From NCBI GenBank assembly GCA_032622095.1, contig CP136068.1, positions 150,173,365 to 150,237,364 of the forward strand: a stretch of DNA of 64,000 bases, given 5' to 3'. A program made the position numbers and the translations under genes. Numbering within the stretch: position 1 is the first letter of the stretch; the number at the start of each line of letters is the position of its first letter. The notes beneath the pieces were generated by a model. The model was not told the origin of the DNA and did not search any database. It saw only the letters and a list, made by a program, of their open reading frames with translations. Below, one piece after another: positions 32,841 to 43,201 of this stretch. Source of the stretch: Siphonodentalium dalli (Eukaryota; Mollusca; Scaphopoda; Gadilida; Siphonodentaliidae).

Positions 32841-33133
32841 CACGTGACACTTTGGGTTAGAGCCAGGCTGCGATGATGACGCCGTGATTGCGCGTAATCA
32901 TAAATTATATGATGATGTACACAAATTACATCTCATGGGACTCATGTACGCCGATACGTAACTTTATTGTTCGTCAACATGTAGACATTTTGATTTATGT
33001 ATGTCAGACTATCAAAAATCAAAATGTATGCATACGCAGCACAACAAATCTATCTATATAGTACACACAGCGTAAAACAGGTATAAACTGTAGAAACCGA
33101 AAGTGCATGTCACGTGACATTTAATTGCGCACT

Positions 33134-33544
33134 GAAAGGGTTACGGGTCAGGGGACCTCAACTCGTATCAAACTGGAAAAAAGTTTCTGTCCAACTAATA
33201 TTTACAATTAATTGCACACAAGTTGGCCCATCTGTAAAAAATGCAGAAAAAACATTGTAGATGGCAATTGTAAAAAAAAACAAGAAATTTACCTTCAAAT
33301 TTGAATGCAAAATTCTTGTTTCCTGATTCACTGTAAATATCTACTCAGACTAAATTTTCAAATAATTATCAAATTTGCTATACTTCCTCTAAAAGTATAA
33401 CTCAGTCACCAAATCAAAGTGATGATAAGGTAAAGAAAAGTAAATCCAAAAAATTAGTTTTGTTTAAAAAAAAATAATACATATTTTGGAGAAAATAATT
33501 TCAAGTTGCCTATTCTCATGGTAAACGTGTGGTTCTGTCCCGTT
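33134..33544. other. Intron, no feature seen
   Basis: AT-rich stretch. The first 20 bases resemble the right end of a CCCTTTCAGTGC element, but no partner end was found. Confidence 0.5.
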
Positions 33545-33780
33545 CAAGCCTTGAAATAGGGTGTCTGTCATTTGCAGAATGAGGTCCCCAGAGGGTGAAT
33601 TTAGTGATGCTACCCCGCATAGCGGGCTAGCATCACCAAATTCACCCTCTGGGAACCTCATTCTGCTGAGGTGTAAACAGAATGAGGTCCCCAGAGGGTG
33701 AATTTGGCGGGGTAGCATCACTAAATTCACCCTCTGGGGACCTCAGTCTGCAAATGACAGACACCCTATTTCAAGGCTTG
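33545..33780. mobile_element. CAAGCCTTG double-hairpin MITE with 8-bp TSD
   Basis: The ends CAAGCCTTGAAATAGGGTGT and its inverse are flanked by GTCCCGTT on both sides (33,537-33,544 and 33,781-33,788). The first hairpin is complete. The second has lost its inner loop. Confidence 0.85.
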
Positions 33781-33898
33781 GTCCCGTTCTGATCATGTCA
33801 AGTTGGGTCCCCTTATCCTTAAATCATGAATATGTGGCGAAACTGTTTAGTCAGTTCAATTTATACCTCCATATTATGAACATACACTGAGCTGATAA

Positions 33899-34345
33899 TT
33901 AACCCTTCCATGACTGGAGCTTCCTGAATTTTTTTGAAAACCCTGTGCCAATGCATTCTCTAATATATGCGAGTCTCCCATAGGGAGCCTTTGCATATAT
34001 ATTGGCCTAACAATATTTACCCAGACTGTGTAAGCCAGTGCATTCTCTTATATATGCGAGGTTCCCCTTGGGAGACTTGCATATATAAGAGAATGCACTT
34101 TCACATGATCTTTAACCCTTTCATGACTGGAGCTGTACTGATGCACCATTATACAGTCTTAAAGATCCTGTTCCAGTGCATTATTTTACATATGTGGGTC
34201 TCTTGCATATATGGGAGCCGCCTTGCATATATAAGACAATACACTGACAAGGACAAGCTATTTATTGTTAGGCCTATGTATTCTCTTATATATCCTATGG
34301 AAGACTCGCATATATAAGAGAATGCATTGGCACAGGGTTTCGCAA
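33899..34345. mobile_element. Two adjacent TTAA elements of the CCCTTCCATGAC family
   Basis: TTAACCCTTCCATGACTGGA at 33,899 is followed by two hairpins (about 33,950-34,013 and 34,037-34,105). At 34,112 a second TTTAACCCTTTCATGACTGG begins, again followed by two hairpins (about 34,168-34,253 and 34,275-34,334). The right terminal repeats are missing on both, so one inserted into or recombined with the other. The zinc-finger exon at 34,440 starts 95 bases later. Confidence 0.65.
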
Positions 34346-34439
34346 ACAAATTTAAGAAACAAATATTTAATTTTGATGGCCAACATATATTAATTATTAA
34401 TAAATTATAAATTGATTGTTGTTTTCATTTATGTTCAAG

Positions 34440-34768
34440 GTGTCTGCTGTTAATAAGAGAGTCACGCCTAGAGAAAAAATAGGTCCATCTATATGTGAAG
34501 TATGCGGCAAGGTGTTTCCAGATCGGCGAAGACTGCACAATCACAGGAAAATTCACAGGAAAAAAAACTACACTCTCTATAAACCAAGAAAACCAAGAAA
34601 ACCAAAGGAGTGTACAATATGCAAGTGTTCTTTTGTATCTCTCACGAAACATATTGAGCGGGTTCATAACAGGCAGATAAATAATCATCAGTGCCATGTG
34701 TGTGGCAAGGAGAATATCTACGAGCTGAAGAGACATATGCTTACACACAGACTAGAGAGACCTCACAT
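34440..34768 (+). CDS. Zinc-finger protein gene, exon 5 (three fingers)
   Basis: The acceptor is TTTATGTTCAAG and the donor is CACAT|GTAAGT. The exon is 329 bases, phase 0 in and two bases over at the end. A canonical finger CEVC-x12-HRKIH is followed by a basic stretch with KPRKPRKPKE, then two compressed fingers (CTIC-x9-HIERVH and CHVC-x10-HMLTH). The last residues THRLERPH form a linker of the TGEKP type into the finger of exon 6. The final split codon (AT + A) gives Ile. Confidence 0.9.
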
Positions 34769-35414
34769 GTAAGTTTCTTTAATGAATAGATTAATCAATT
34801 ATACATTAAATCTTTCATGACGGCCGACGGTAAGTGGGTGTCAGACCAGGTAACACGAGTTCCAGGGTAAGCAACACCAAACCTAGCACACCAGAATGAC
34901 AGAAAACAAGTCAAAGTGAGGCACTGGCAGGTAGACCATAAATGGCCTATTTGTTAGTCAAAATAGGTTTTAGTAAGAAAGAAAAACGCCTCAAACATAT
35001 TCGTCATTTTACCCACATAATATTGGCGGAGCAAAAATGTAATGGATGTCAAGAACAAGAGGAGAGTGTCTGCAAAGTATATGAAAGAAAGGGGATATAT
35101 TAGGGTCAGGGTCCCAATCACATGCAGACACTGTGTTCCTCGTGTTCTTGGCATAAAATTTTGAGTCGGAGAGCAAAGTCACGGAGCGGCTGGAAGTATT
35201 TTGAAAAGTAATTAAGAACGTACAGATCGAAAGAGGGTAATTAAAATCAAAGATACCTAAGAATTTGTAATTTAAGGAAAAAGGTAAAACTTTAAAATTT
35301 TAGAAGACCAAAGAGGTAAAGTTTTTGAAAAGTCAAAAGAAAGATACAACCAATAGGATCTTCCTCAGTTGCAAGTCGCTAACCTGTGCCATATTAAGCA
35401 TATGAACACAAAAC
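34769..35414. other. Intron, no feature seen
   Basis: Start of the 11 kb intron. No repeat ends or coding frames recognised. Confidence 0.5.
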
Positions 35415-35647
35415 ATGTCATGGTGCAGTATTAATGATCCCGTGCCAGTGCATTCTCTTATATATGCAAGTCTCACATAGGGAGCCTCGCATATATAAGA
35501 TAATGCACTGGCTTACAAGGTCAAGGTAAATATTGTTAGGCCAATACATTCTGTGAGGCTTCCTATGGGAGACTCGCATATATAAGAGAATGCATTGGCA
35601 CAGGGTTTTCGCAAAATATCAGGAAGCTCCAGTCATGGAAGGGTTAT
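35415..35647. mobile_element. TTAA element of the CCCTTCCATGAC family, reverse orientation
   Basis: Two hairpins (about 35,450-35,515 and 35,543-35,602) lie either side of AAGGTCAAGGTAAATATTG, the inverse of the usual spacer. The right end GAAGCTCCAGTCATGGAAGG then GTTA is the inverse of the normal left end. The left end, CATGGTGCAGTATTAATGAT, is the inverse of the usual right end and is degenerate. Confidence 0.65.
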
Positions 35648-35679
35648 TCATTTCAGTACTGAATGGATTCTCTCACTAA

Positions 35680-35938
35680 GTTAGAGGCCCCCACCCCCCC
35701 CCCTTTTCGTACATCGTATTCCATGCCCTGTTATGAGGTATGCGGTATTCCGGCCCCTCTGTTAGGAGGTATTCGGTATTTCAAATATACCGGTATTCGT
35801 ACGCCGACCTTCCAAAAAATGAAGTTTTCATATATTTTTATGTATTCCATATGGCTGTTAACTGGTATTTCGTATTCCACCCTCTGTATTAAGTGGTATT
35901 CCGTATTCCATGGGGGGTGGGGGTGGGGGCCTCTAAGT
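35680..35938. repeat. Small element with CCCCCAC-rich inverted ends and GGTATTC repeats
   Basis: TTAGAGGCCCCCACCCC and its inverse, GGTGGGGGTGGGGGCCTCTAA, bound 259 bases rich in GGTATTC/CGTATTCC motifs (for example GAGGTATTCGGTATTTC). No clear target duplication could be fixed. A Harbinger-like element begins three bases later. Confidence 0.55.
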
Positions 35939-35940
35939 TA

Positions 35941-36418
35941 GGCCTTAAAAAAACCTTTGCTTCCAATAACCCGACAGACCCTATTTTAAACCTCTATACA
36001 TTTTGGTGGTGGGGGTGTTTACAATTCAAAAACTTTTTTGAAACATGGGTCCTTACCAGTTTAGACCTATTCTATTGTAAACTTCTCACACAAGGAATGA
36101 CCCCTGACTTCCTGAAATTTTGCAAAAATCCTGTGCCAACACATTCTCTTATATATGCGAGTCTCCCAAAGAGAGCGTCGCATATATAAGATAATACATT
36201 GGCTTCTAACAATATTTACCTTGACCTTGTAAGCCAGTGCATTTTCTTATATATACGAGGGTCCCTATGGGAGGATCTTTAATGCTGCGCCAGTGCAGCT
36301 CTGGCCATGAAAAGGTTAAAAACTTAAAAAAATTAATTAAAAATAAAGTTATACTGCATGCCAAGCCTAATTTTTTTTCAGCCCATTAACAGAAACAAAG
36401 GTATTTTTTGTTGAGGCC
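35941..36418. mobile_element. Harbinger-like MITE, TSD TTA, with a nested TTAA-family element
   Basis: The left end GGCCTTAAAAAAACCTTTGC and the right end inverse GGCCTCAACAAAAAATACC are flanked by TTA on both sides (35,938-35,940 and 36,419-36,421). About 36,093-36,316 is a degenerate CCCTTCCATGAC-family insertion with one good hairpin (36,141-36,204) and one broken one. It ends GGCCATGAAAAGGTTAA. Confidence 0.7.
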
Positions 36419-36587
36419 TTATAAAATGTTACAATTGCAATGGTCTATTGTTTATTTGGTTAATCATAGGATTCCTAATCATTCATTTGAATGGAATGTT
36501 CCAATAACAAACAATAACTGACATTTGGTGATTTGTTGAACTTAGTATCTGAACATTTTACCAGTGATCAACCTGTATACTCACTGG

Positions 36588-37027
36588 CAAGCCTGCAAAG
36601 AATGTGTCTGTCATTTGCAGAATGAGGTCCCCAGAGATGAATTTAGTAATGCTGTCCCACATAGCAGGCTAGCATCACCAAATTCACCCTCTGGGGACAT
36701 CATTCGCCTTAGGCCTCATCTGGGAAGTATCTATAGTCTGAAATTAATATTGTTTTTGGTAACTTTTTCCCTTCTTGGAAAAGTTTCTATTTCCCCTAAT
36801 TTGCAGAAGATAAAATGCATAATCAAAGTGACTAATGGGTGAACATCACCAACTTCAACTGGGGAACTTCAATCTGATCCTAGGTATCCCTTAGCAGTTG
36901 AGGCCTAAGCAGAATGAAGTTCTCAGAGGGTGAATTTGGTGATGCTAGCCTGAAGTGCAGGATAGTCACAAAATTAACCCTCTGGGGACCTCATTCTGCA
37001 AATGACAGATACATTATTTACAGCTTG
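36588..37027. mobile_element. CAAGCCTTG family, long form
   Basis: The ends CAAGCCTGCAAAGAATGTGT and an inverse ending ACAGCTTG flank 440 bases. Outer hairpins of the GAATGAGGTCCCCAGAG type frame a longer centre with a second inverted pair (TATAGTCTGAAATTAATATT ... AACTTCAATCTGATCC). The flanks CTCACTGG and CTCACCAG are probably a decayed 8-bp duplication. Confidence 0.7.
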
Positions 37028-37070
37028 CTCACCAGCGAATATTTAGTTATTAACCCTATCTCCGTCAAAG

Positions 37071-37240
37071 GTATCTTGCCCACTGAACTATATGGTATAT
37101 TATCCCTAGTAGGAGGGGTTAACTCTCCGAGTTGAAAAAAAACGTACGGAAATTCTATGGTACATATCTTCTGTCATGTTCATGACCCGTGTAATCACGT
37201 GGTTTCTGACACGTAGTGAAAGAATCGCCATATTTTTTCC
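37071..37240 (+). repeat. Left inverted terminal repeat of DIRS-like copy B
   Basis: Pairs with 41,876-42,043 over about 170 bases, including ACCCGTGTAATCACGTGG and TTTCTGACACGTAGTGAAAG. Confidence 0.85.
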
Positions 37241-38049
37241 CTCCTCACCAGGACGGGTGCAAAAAGAATCTCTCACAAAGAATACGAAGCTAAGTTGCAG
37301 TTTGTATAGCAAAAACAGTTTTGTTTTTGTTTTATACAAACAACATTATTTCTTTGCTTATAGTTGAAAATTATGTAACGATTCACATAAAGATTACGAC
37401 GGTTTGTTCCGAATATAATAATTTCGGAATCGGATGACTCGTTTCGTTTTAACCGACTTTGTCTTCCATAATTTTAATCGGTCAATGATTTAATATCCGT
37501 TTTCTGTGCAGACAATATGCAACGTTTCTGGCCTATTAAAGGCAGAACATTCGCGGCACCATTGGATATGACTAAAGACGCTGGTCGTTTTCTTTATAAC
37601 AAATCTATGGCATACAGGTGACGTGTTATTTAAGTTACCACGTGCGTTGACGGTGGTTAAAGGTATCACGAAATTAGATGACTTATTATCGAGTTCATTT
37701 TTTCGTTTGACGGCTTTCTTTATACGACGTTGACAATCATCGTCTGGTGTACAACTGACGGAAAAAGCAGTGTTTAAACGCTTGAGAAATAGGCTGATAG
37801 GATTGTAAAATCCCGAATGTCACTTTGAACCTTTTTCACCCTGGATGATTAACAATGGGGCCGTTACTGCCTTGGTTGCCACATGGTAACATAACACAAC
37901 AGGTGTATTTGTGATTGTTCGCAATCACATTAATTACTTTCACAGGACTGCTAATCGAGGTAAGACCAGGTTCATGAATCGCCTTCCCCGTAGCTCCCCT
38001 TGAAGTCGCTTCCCTCGTTTCGAGGTCCCAAGAGTTGAGAACGAAAGTC

Positions 38050-39830
38050 GATATATAGGGTTCCTCTAATTGGCGTAATTAGCACTCGGAGCGATAGTCA
38101 CACCACACAGGACGCGGGTTGGGGCTACCCATCGAACCCGTAGCTCACACGAGTTGCTTCCCCTAGGACACGGACAAACTCGCGGGGAAAGATCCAGAGA
38201 TTTTTTGTTTGGGGACACCTGTTCTGTATTTGAGTATGTGCCCATATAAATTTGGATGTTAAAATATTCAGTACTGGATACTTGATTGTGCAAATAAAGG
38301 CTCCATATTATAGACTATATATTATCTGCGGGCTACTGATTTGCATTACGAGGACATTTTGTTGAATTGTAGAAAAATTCCTTGAAAATATGGAAGATCC
38401 AACTGGAATAAATACTATCTACATGGAATTTGGGGACATTTGGGTCTCTATAGTTTGGGCACCCAAACCTGTAACAGGTGTCAAAACATCCCTGTATCCT
38501 TCTCTGACTTGCCGATATATCGTGTTCCTCTAATTGGCGTAATTAGCACTCGGGGCGATAGTCACACCAAACAGGCGCGGGTTGGGGCTACCCATTGAAC
38601 CCATGAGTCACATTGGTGTGCTCCCTGGACTATCGAATGGGACGTCAATCTGCTTCTGCGGGTCGACCGTTGGCTGTTGACGTGCCCCGGATGGCTGTGA
38701 CCACTGAGCTCTACTAAAACACTCGACACACGCCGTCCATCGCTACAAGTCGTCATCTCGGGGTCAGCGCGGCTGGGGGATACACCCTCGGTGATCCCTG
38801 ACCATGCTCTCCGGTGCCTTATGATCATAGTTTGTGGAGATTTGGGCTAAAATTACTAGTCGAATGGCCATTTTACTTTGTCTCAATTCAAATTAGGAGA
38901 TTTTTTTTTTATTTATTTATTTTTTTTTTTTCCCCCCCCCCCTCAAATTGTTACATTTACGCAATTATTTGGCACCTGAAAGTTTATCCTCCATGCCTTC
39001 TGCCCCAGCTGGGCTTGGAATGGGATCACAGTTCACAGGCTTGTTTCCTCCTTATTATAAGTCCCCACTTCCGGGGGCTTGGCTGACAGGTTACTGGCTG
39101 CATTCTGGCCAACAGCTGCCAGTAACTTCGGGTTTGATTTTAAATGAAAACAAAAGATCTTATTCCCTGACGCCATTATAGCAGGAAGCTTGCTTGGGAA
39201 CTGGTACCTACTAACCTCCCATCGCCAGTTTGGTCGGTTGGATATCGGGATCGGTCCTGCTGCTGCTCCACCCCGAGATGTACAGGCTCTGGACATTCCT
39301 CCAGGGTCCCCAATGACCAGACCTCACATGCAATTAGAAATGAAGCTTGTCGTGGTGTATTGTGCTGTTAACACTCCATCGACAGATGGAGATCAGGATC
39401 AGATCGAGCAGTCGCTCCAGCACGAGGTGAAAGGGCTTTCGACATTCCTTTCGGGTCACCTTTACATGCGCTTATGAGGGAGCTCAGTTAGTTGTTCAGG
39501 GTTCTCTGATGCAGCCAAGCGCAGGAAGAAAATTTTGATTAGCAAATAACCTCCGATTGACATGATTTGATAGCATTGTTCTACAATCATTTACAATTTA
39601 ACAGAACATCAGAGTGCTTTCCCTTGTTTCGAGGGTTCCAAGGAAGCGATAGAAACCTTTACGACCAGGACACTGTCACTTGTCGATGTATAGTGTTCCC
39701 TTCATTGGCGTAATTAGCACTCAGGATGATAGTCCCACCAAACAGGTCGCGGGTTGGGGCTACCCATCGAACCCATTGGCCGCATTTGGTGGGCTTTCTG
39801 GACTATTGACAGGGACTCCAAGTCAGATAC
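38050..39830 (+). repeat. Three internal direct repeats in DIRS-like copy B
   Basis: A block of about 110-130 bases containing TTGGCGTAATTAGCACTC, GCGGGTTGGGGCTACCCAT and GAACCC occurs at about 38,056-38,165, 38,521-38,640 and 39,693-39,830. Each is preceded by a TCGATATATAGGGTTCC-like phrase. The first and third are also preceded by CCCTCGTTTCGAGG-like sequence about 80 bases upstream. Confidence 0.75.
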
Positions 39831-41309
39831 TACGGGACGACTGTTGGCATACCCTGGGACAGTCAAATGAGGAAATAGGATACAAGTTGCATGGCTTTTG
39901 TTAGCATTTGGGTAGCAACTTGCCCTGTGATGCCGGTCAGTTTGTACCCTGCTTAACGTCGTCAGAGATGGGTGGTTATGCCATCGGACTGCACACTTGG
40001 CGTCCTGGGTTCGACCATCCTGAGAGGTATTCAACCATTTTACTGTTCTCGGGTTGGGATGTGTTCAACTTCTTGCTTTATAAGTGGTTGCTTCTTTCCA
40101 TGTTCCATCCAGCTCTTTCATGGTCACGGGCTTTGCTGGAGAATGTCTATAGTCATTCATATCACTAGATTAGTATATGACTCTCGCCCTTTCATTTTCC
40201 TGACTTTTTAAGACGTGTTCTGGACTGGTTCGGGTGCTCGATAGGGTAAATATTTACATCTCGATTTGGGACGCAAGAATCAGATAAACAAGCATACATG
40301 CTTTATCTCCGACCTCGCTGTGTTTCCGTAATAGATACGAATGACATATATTTTGTCTTCAGGTTGCTTTCAGTGCTAACTCAACATGGATTTCACTTTT
40401 GTTGTCCAGTCATACATCGATGAGTCCATTATCCATGGTTCGACATATGCTCATTTTCAGAACACTGTTGACATGAGGTCTCGTTCAGCACCCCACTCGG
40501 TCCTTTGCTGACCTCAGCGATTGCCAATGCAGGATAATGCTGCACCTGTGGGGCAGCATATGAATCGTGTTGGGCACAATTCATAAAGTTTCATTACATA
40601 CCTGCCGTCGGTTTCTGCTGGTTTTGGGCTTGTGCCACAATCCTGATGCCTCGTTAGTCCAATTTTTGTTTTTGTGGATTTCCACCTTAACGATATTGGA
40701 ATTTCGGTTCCTGGATGCCTTTCTGTCATGGATTCAGTAGCCTGTGATTGGTCAGTTGGGTTTAACTGTGTGGGGGGGGCATTTCCATATTTGGGAACGT
40801 CATCGGGGAAAAAATGTCATGGCTTATTACATCTTAGTCGGTCATATCTCGAACTCCAGGCTTCAAACTAAGTTTTCTGCTGTGAAACTCCAATTCTGAG
40901 CCCTGTTCTTCATCCGGCCTGAGCCTTGCAACGTATGTCTGTGTAATACCCATTCGCTTCCCGGTCAGGCTATTGGTCAATGATACCTCCTCCTTATCGA
41001 CAATGGCATGTCTCCAAGTAGTTGGTGTCGGGCCCTTTCTTGGGAGCTTGCAGCTGGTTTTTCATCGGGCTCTCATCGTGTACTGGGACACGGCCCAACC
41101 CACTCAAGATTTGGGTCGGGGGTGGGTTCTATTGTTTTTAAGGGGGGTCTTCGTTATTACTTGCGGCTTTTGCTGCCTGGGTTAGCCTGTTAGGTGCGGT
41201 ATTAGTATTTAGCCATCCCTGGGTTTATAATACCCGGCTGGGGATTTCTTGTCAACAGGTATTTTTCTATTTCCATTTCCTTAGAACATGGATGCTTCTC
41301 CCCTTTCGT

Positions 41310-41330
41310 GGGGGGGGGGGGGGGGGGGTG
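41310..41330. repeat. Long G homopolymer
   Basis: A run of about 19 G followed by TGTTAACC within DIRS-like copy B. It is likely to be length-variable and error-prone. Confidence 0.8.
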
Positions 41331-41551
41331 TTAACCGTACCTTTCCCGGCAAGTACTCGGCTGATACATTATTCGCCCTAAGTTCCGATGCGAATGTCGT
41401 ATCCGACTATCCATCTCCAGGTCTTCTGAAGCTATTTACTTTACTTGCAGGGGTCTTAAACTCTTAAGTGGCCACTTTTTGTTCGTTTGTGAGTGCTGAC
41501 AGGTATTAGTTTAGGATGGAATATTACATTGGCTTATGGTCCTATTGTGCA

Positions 41552-41625
41552 TGTGTGTATATATATATATATATGTATATACATATATATCTATATGTCT
41601 GTGCATGTGTATGTATATATTGTAG
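41552..41625. repeat. TA/TG microsatellite
   Basis: Alternating GTGTATATATATATATAT and ATACATATATATCTATATG sequence inside DIRS-like copy B. Confidence 0.8.
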
Positions 41626-41713
41626 GTTATCAGGTCAATCCAGTTCTTTGATTCAGATGCATAGCGGTGTTTTTGTTTCCTCGTGGCCTCCACCTGTTAG
41701 AAAATTCTATGCT

Positions 41714-41813
41714 TTACCATATAGTTCAGTGGGCAAGATACCTTTGACGGAGATACAATATTTTCCTTAAAAAGTAAAATATATATCTCCTAGAAGTATC
41801 TTGCCCACTGAAC
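41714..41813. repeat. Internal complementary region of DIRS-like copy B
   Basis: TATAGTTCAGTGGGCAAGAT then ACCTTTGACGGAGATA is the inverse of the left end. CAATATTTTCCTTAAAAAG through CTTGCCCACTGAAC is the inverse of the right end. The two halves meet at 41,755/41,756. Confidence 0.85.
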
Positions 41814-41875
41814 GCTGAGCTCCCTCCCAGGGTTTCGCACCCACCCCGCTCACGAGGAATGTCCTACTGGGGATA

Positions 41876-42043
41876 AAAAATATGGCGATTCTTTCACTAC
41901 GTGTCAGAAACCACGTGATTACACGGGTCATGAACATGACAGAAGATATGTACCATAGAATTTCCGTACGTTTTTGTTCAACTCAGAGAGTTAACCCCTC
42001 CTACTTGGGATAATATACCATATAGTTCAGTGGGCAAGATACT
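41876..42043 (-). repeat. Right inverted terminal repeat of DIRS-like copy B
   Basis: Inverse of 37,071-37,240. The outer 40 bases, to 42,082, are unique to the right end and reappear only in the internal complementary region. Confidence 0.85.
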
Positions 42044-42082
42044 TCTAGGAGATATATATTTTACTTTTTAAGGAAAATATTG

Positions 42083-42735
42083 TTTCTATACTAAATACTC
42101 ATGGACGAGTAGTTCACTCAGGAAATCTTCAGATAATAAGTTCAACTGAAGACCATTACATATACATGTATGTAATATTGTTAATTTGAATTAATCCAAA
42201 CTTCACTCAACAAAGAGACTTTCCGGCGATCTATATAGATTCTCATTTTGTTTACCGAACTAAAGATGGTGATATCTCTCGCCTGAATCCGTTATAGCAA
42301 CAAGAAACTAAATGTTTTGTTCCTAATAAACCCATGGAACTGGAACCGAAACTGTTCATATGTTTAGAAAATCTGAACAGTTCAAAACATTCCTATGGAG
42401 AGATAATACATTTTCGATCTTTTCGTCTGGATTGGCTCACAACCACACCAATACTTGTTTTTGATATGCCCTAAGTACCAGATTCTATAAAGTTTTATAT
42501 ATGATTATAAACTGTACGTGTGCGTGGATATGAAATACAAGCATCTATTCTATTATTTATACTGATACTTGTTTTAGGGGGTAGCAGGAAGACAGCCCAG
42601 TAGGGCTAGGCTAGGCTACCCCCGACAATATACTGCTTTACCTTATTATGTATTACTGCCATTGTATAATTCATGTGTGTTGTAAATTAATGATCCTATC
42701 CTAGGTATTTTATTGGACTGATAGGAATTTTATCG
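42083..42735. other. Intron, no gene seen
   Basis: No coding frame. A short duplication GGGCTAGGCTAGGCTA occurs near 42,603. Confidence 0.5.
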
Positions 42736-43136
42736 TTAACCCTTTACCCAACAGAACGGCCCTGTGCCAATGCATTCTCTTATATATGCGAGTCGACCAA
42801 TAGGTCGCCTCGCATATATAAGAGAATGCATTGGCTTAACACATTAAAAATTATAAAATTGTTAAAAAATGTAAGAAAAAATGGTAAAAAGTGTTAAAAA
42901 AATATTTTTTTTAGGCCAATGCATTCTCTTATATATGCGAGGCGACCTATGGTCGACTCGCATATATAAGAGAATGCATTGGCACAGGGCATAACTATAA
43001 CCATCACAATGTGGTCAATGAGCCGGTTCCAATGATATCCATATTTGTATGGTTTTATTGAGACAGACCCAAGATATTTTAGGCTGTTGAAGCTTTATTT
43101 GGCCGGTTTTGGCCGGTTTGTTGGGTAAAGGGTTAA
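42736..43136. mobile_element. TTAA element, CCCTTTACCCAACA family, with complete double-hairpin module
   Basis: TTAA is at 42,736-42,739 and 43,133-43,136. The terminal repeats CCCTTTACCCAACA and TGTTGGGTAAAGGG are exact. The module at about 42,762-42,990 starts CCCTGTGCCAATGCATTC and ends with its inverse. It holds two hairpins of about 68 bases separated by an AT-rich spacer. The right-hand 140 bases are unrelated to the other TTAA families and end in tandem TTTTGGCCGG. This is the cleanest copy of the module in the window. Confidence 0.85.
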
Positions 43137-43201
43137 TGTAGATGTAACAATAGTCTCAAAAAATCTCATCATTGGAGAATTATTGATAATGACAATAACA
43201 A

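Larger units (their letters stand above)
31726..33133. mobile_element. Harbinger-like/hAT-like composite, second copy, right end lost
   Basis: GGCCTAAAA and TTTGTTTCCCCTAACCCGCC at the left match the inverse of the right end at 2,310-2,361. The following 500 bases are the inverse of about 1,830-2,310, including the TAGTGATGAGCCGATAATCG terminus at about 31,970. About 32,846-33,133 is the inverse of about 1,535-1,815. The two blocks are separated by an insertion of about 600 bases at 32,238-32,840. The right terminus is replaced by CTGAAAGGGTTACGGG. Confidence 0.65.
37057..42082. mobile_element. DIRS-like retrotransposon, copy B (5.0 kb), degenerate
   Basis: Inverted terminal repeats lie at about 37,071-37,240 and 41,876-42,043 (GTATCTTGCCCACTGAAC to CGCCATATTTTTT). 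The internal complementary region at 41,714-41,813 matches, inverted, the left end (TATCTCCGTCAAAGG) joined to the right end (CTTTTTAAGGAAAATATTG). This fixes the termini at 37,057 and 42,082. There is no target duplication, as expected for DIRS. The interior is full of stops. A weak RNase H-like patch (CDWSVGFNC ... LELQAS) is read at about 40,720-40,870, but I could not confirm reverse transcriptase or recombinase motifs. Three direct repeats occupy the left half. It is related in design, not closely in sequence, to copy A. It lies in the last intron of the zinc-finger gene. Confidence 0.75.

Noticed and set aside
40674-40871. RNase H domain in DIRS-like copy B
   Set aside because: Only a vague match (CDWSVGFNC ... 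LELQAS) with missing acidic residues. Mentioned in the element entry but not annotated as a gene.
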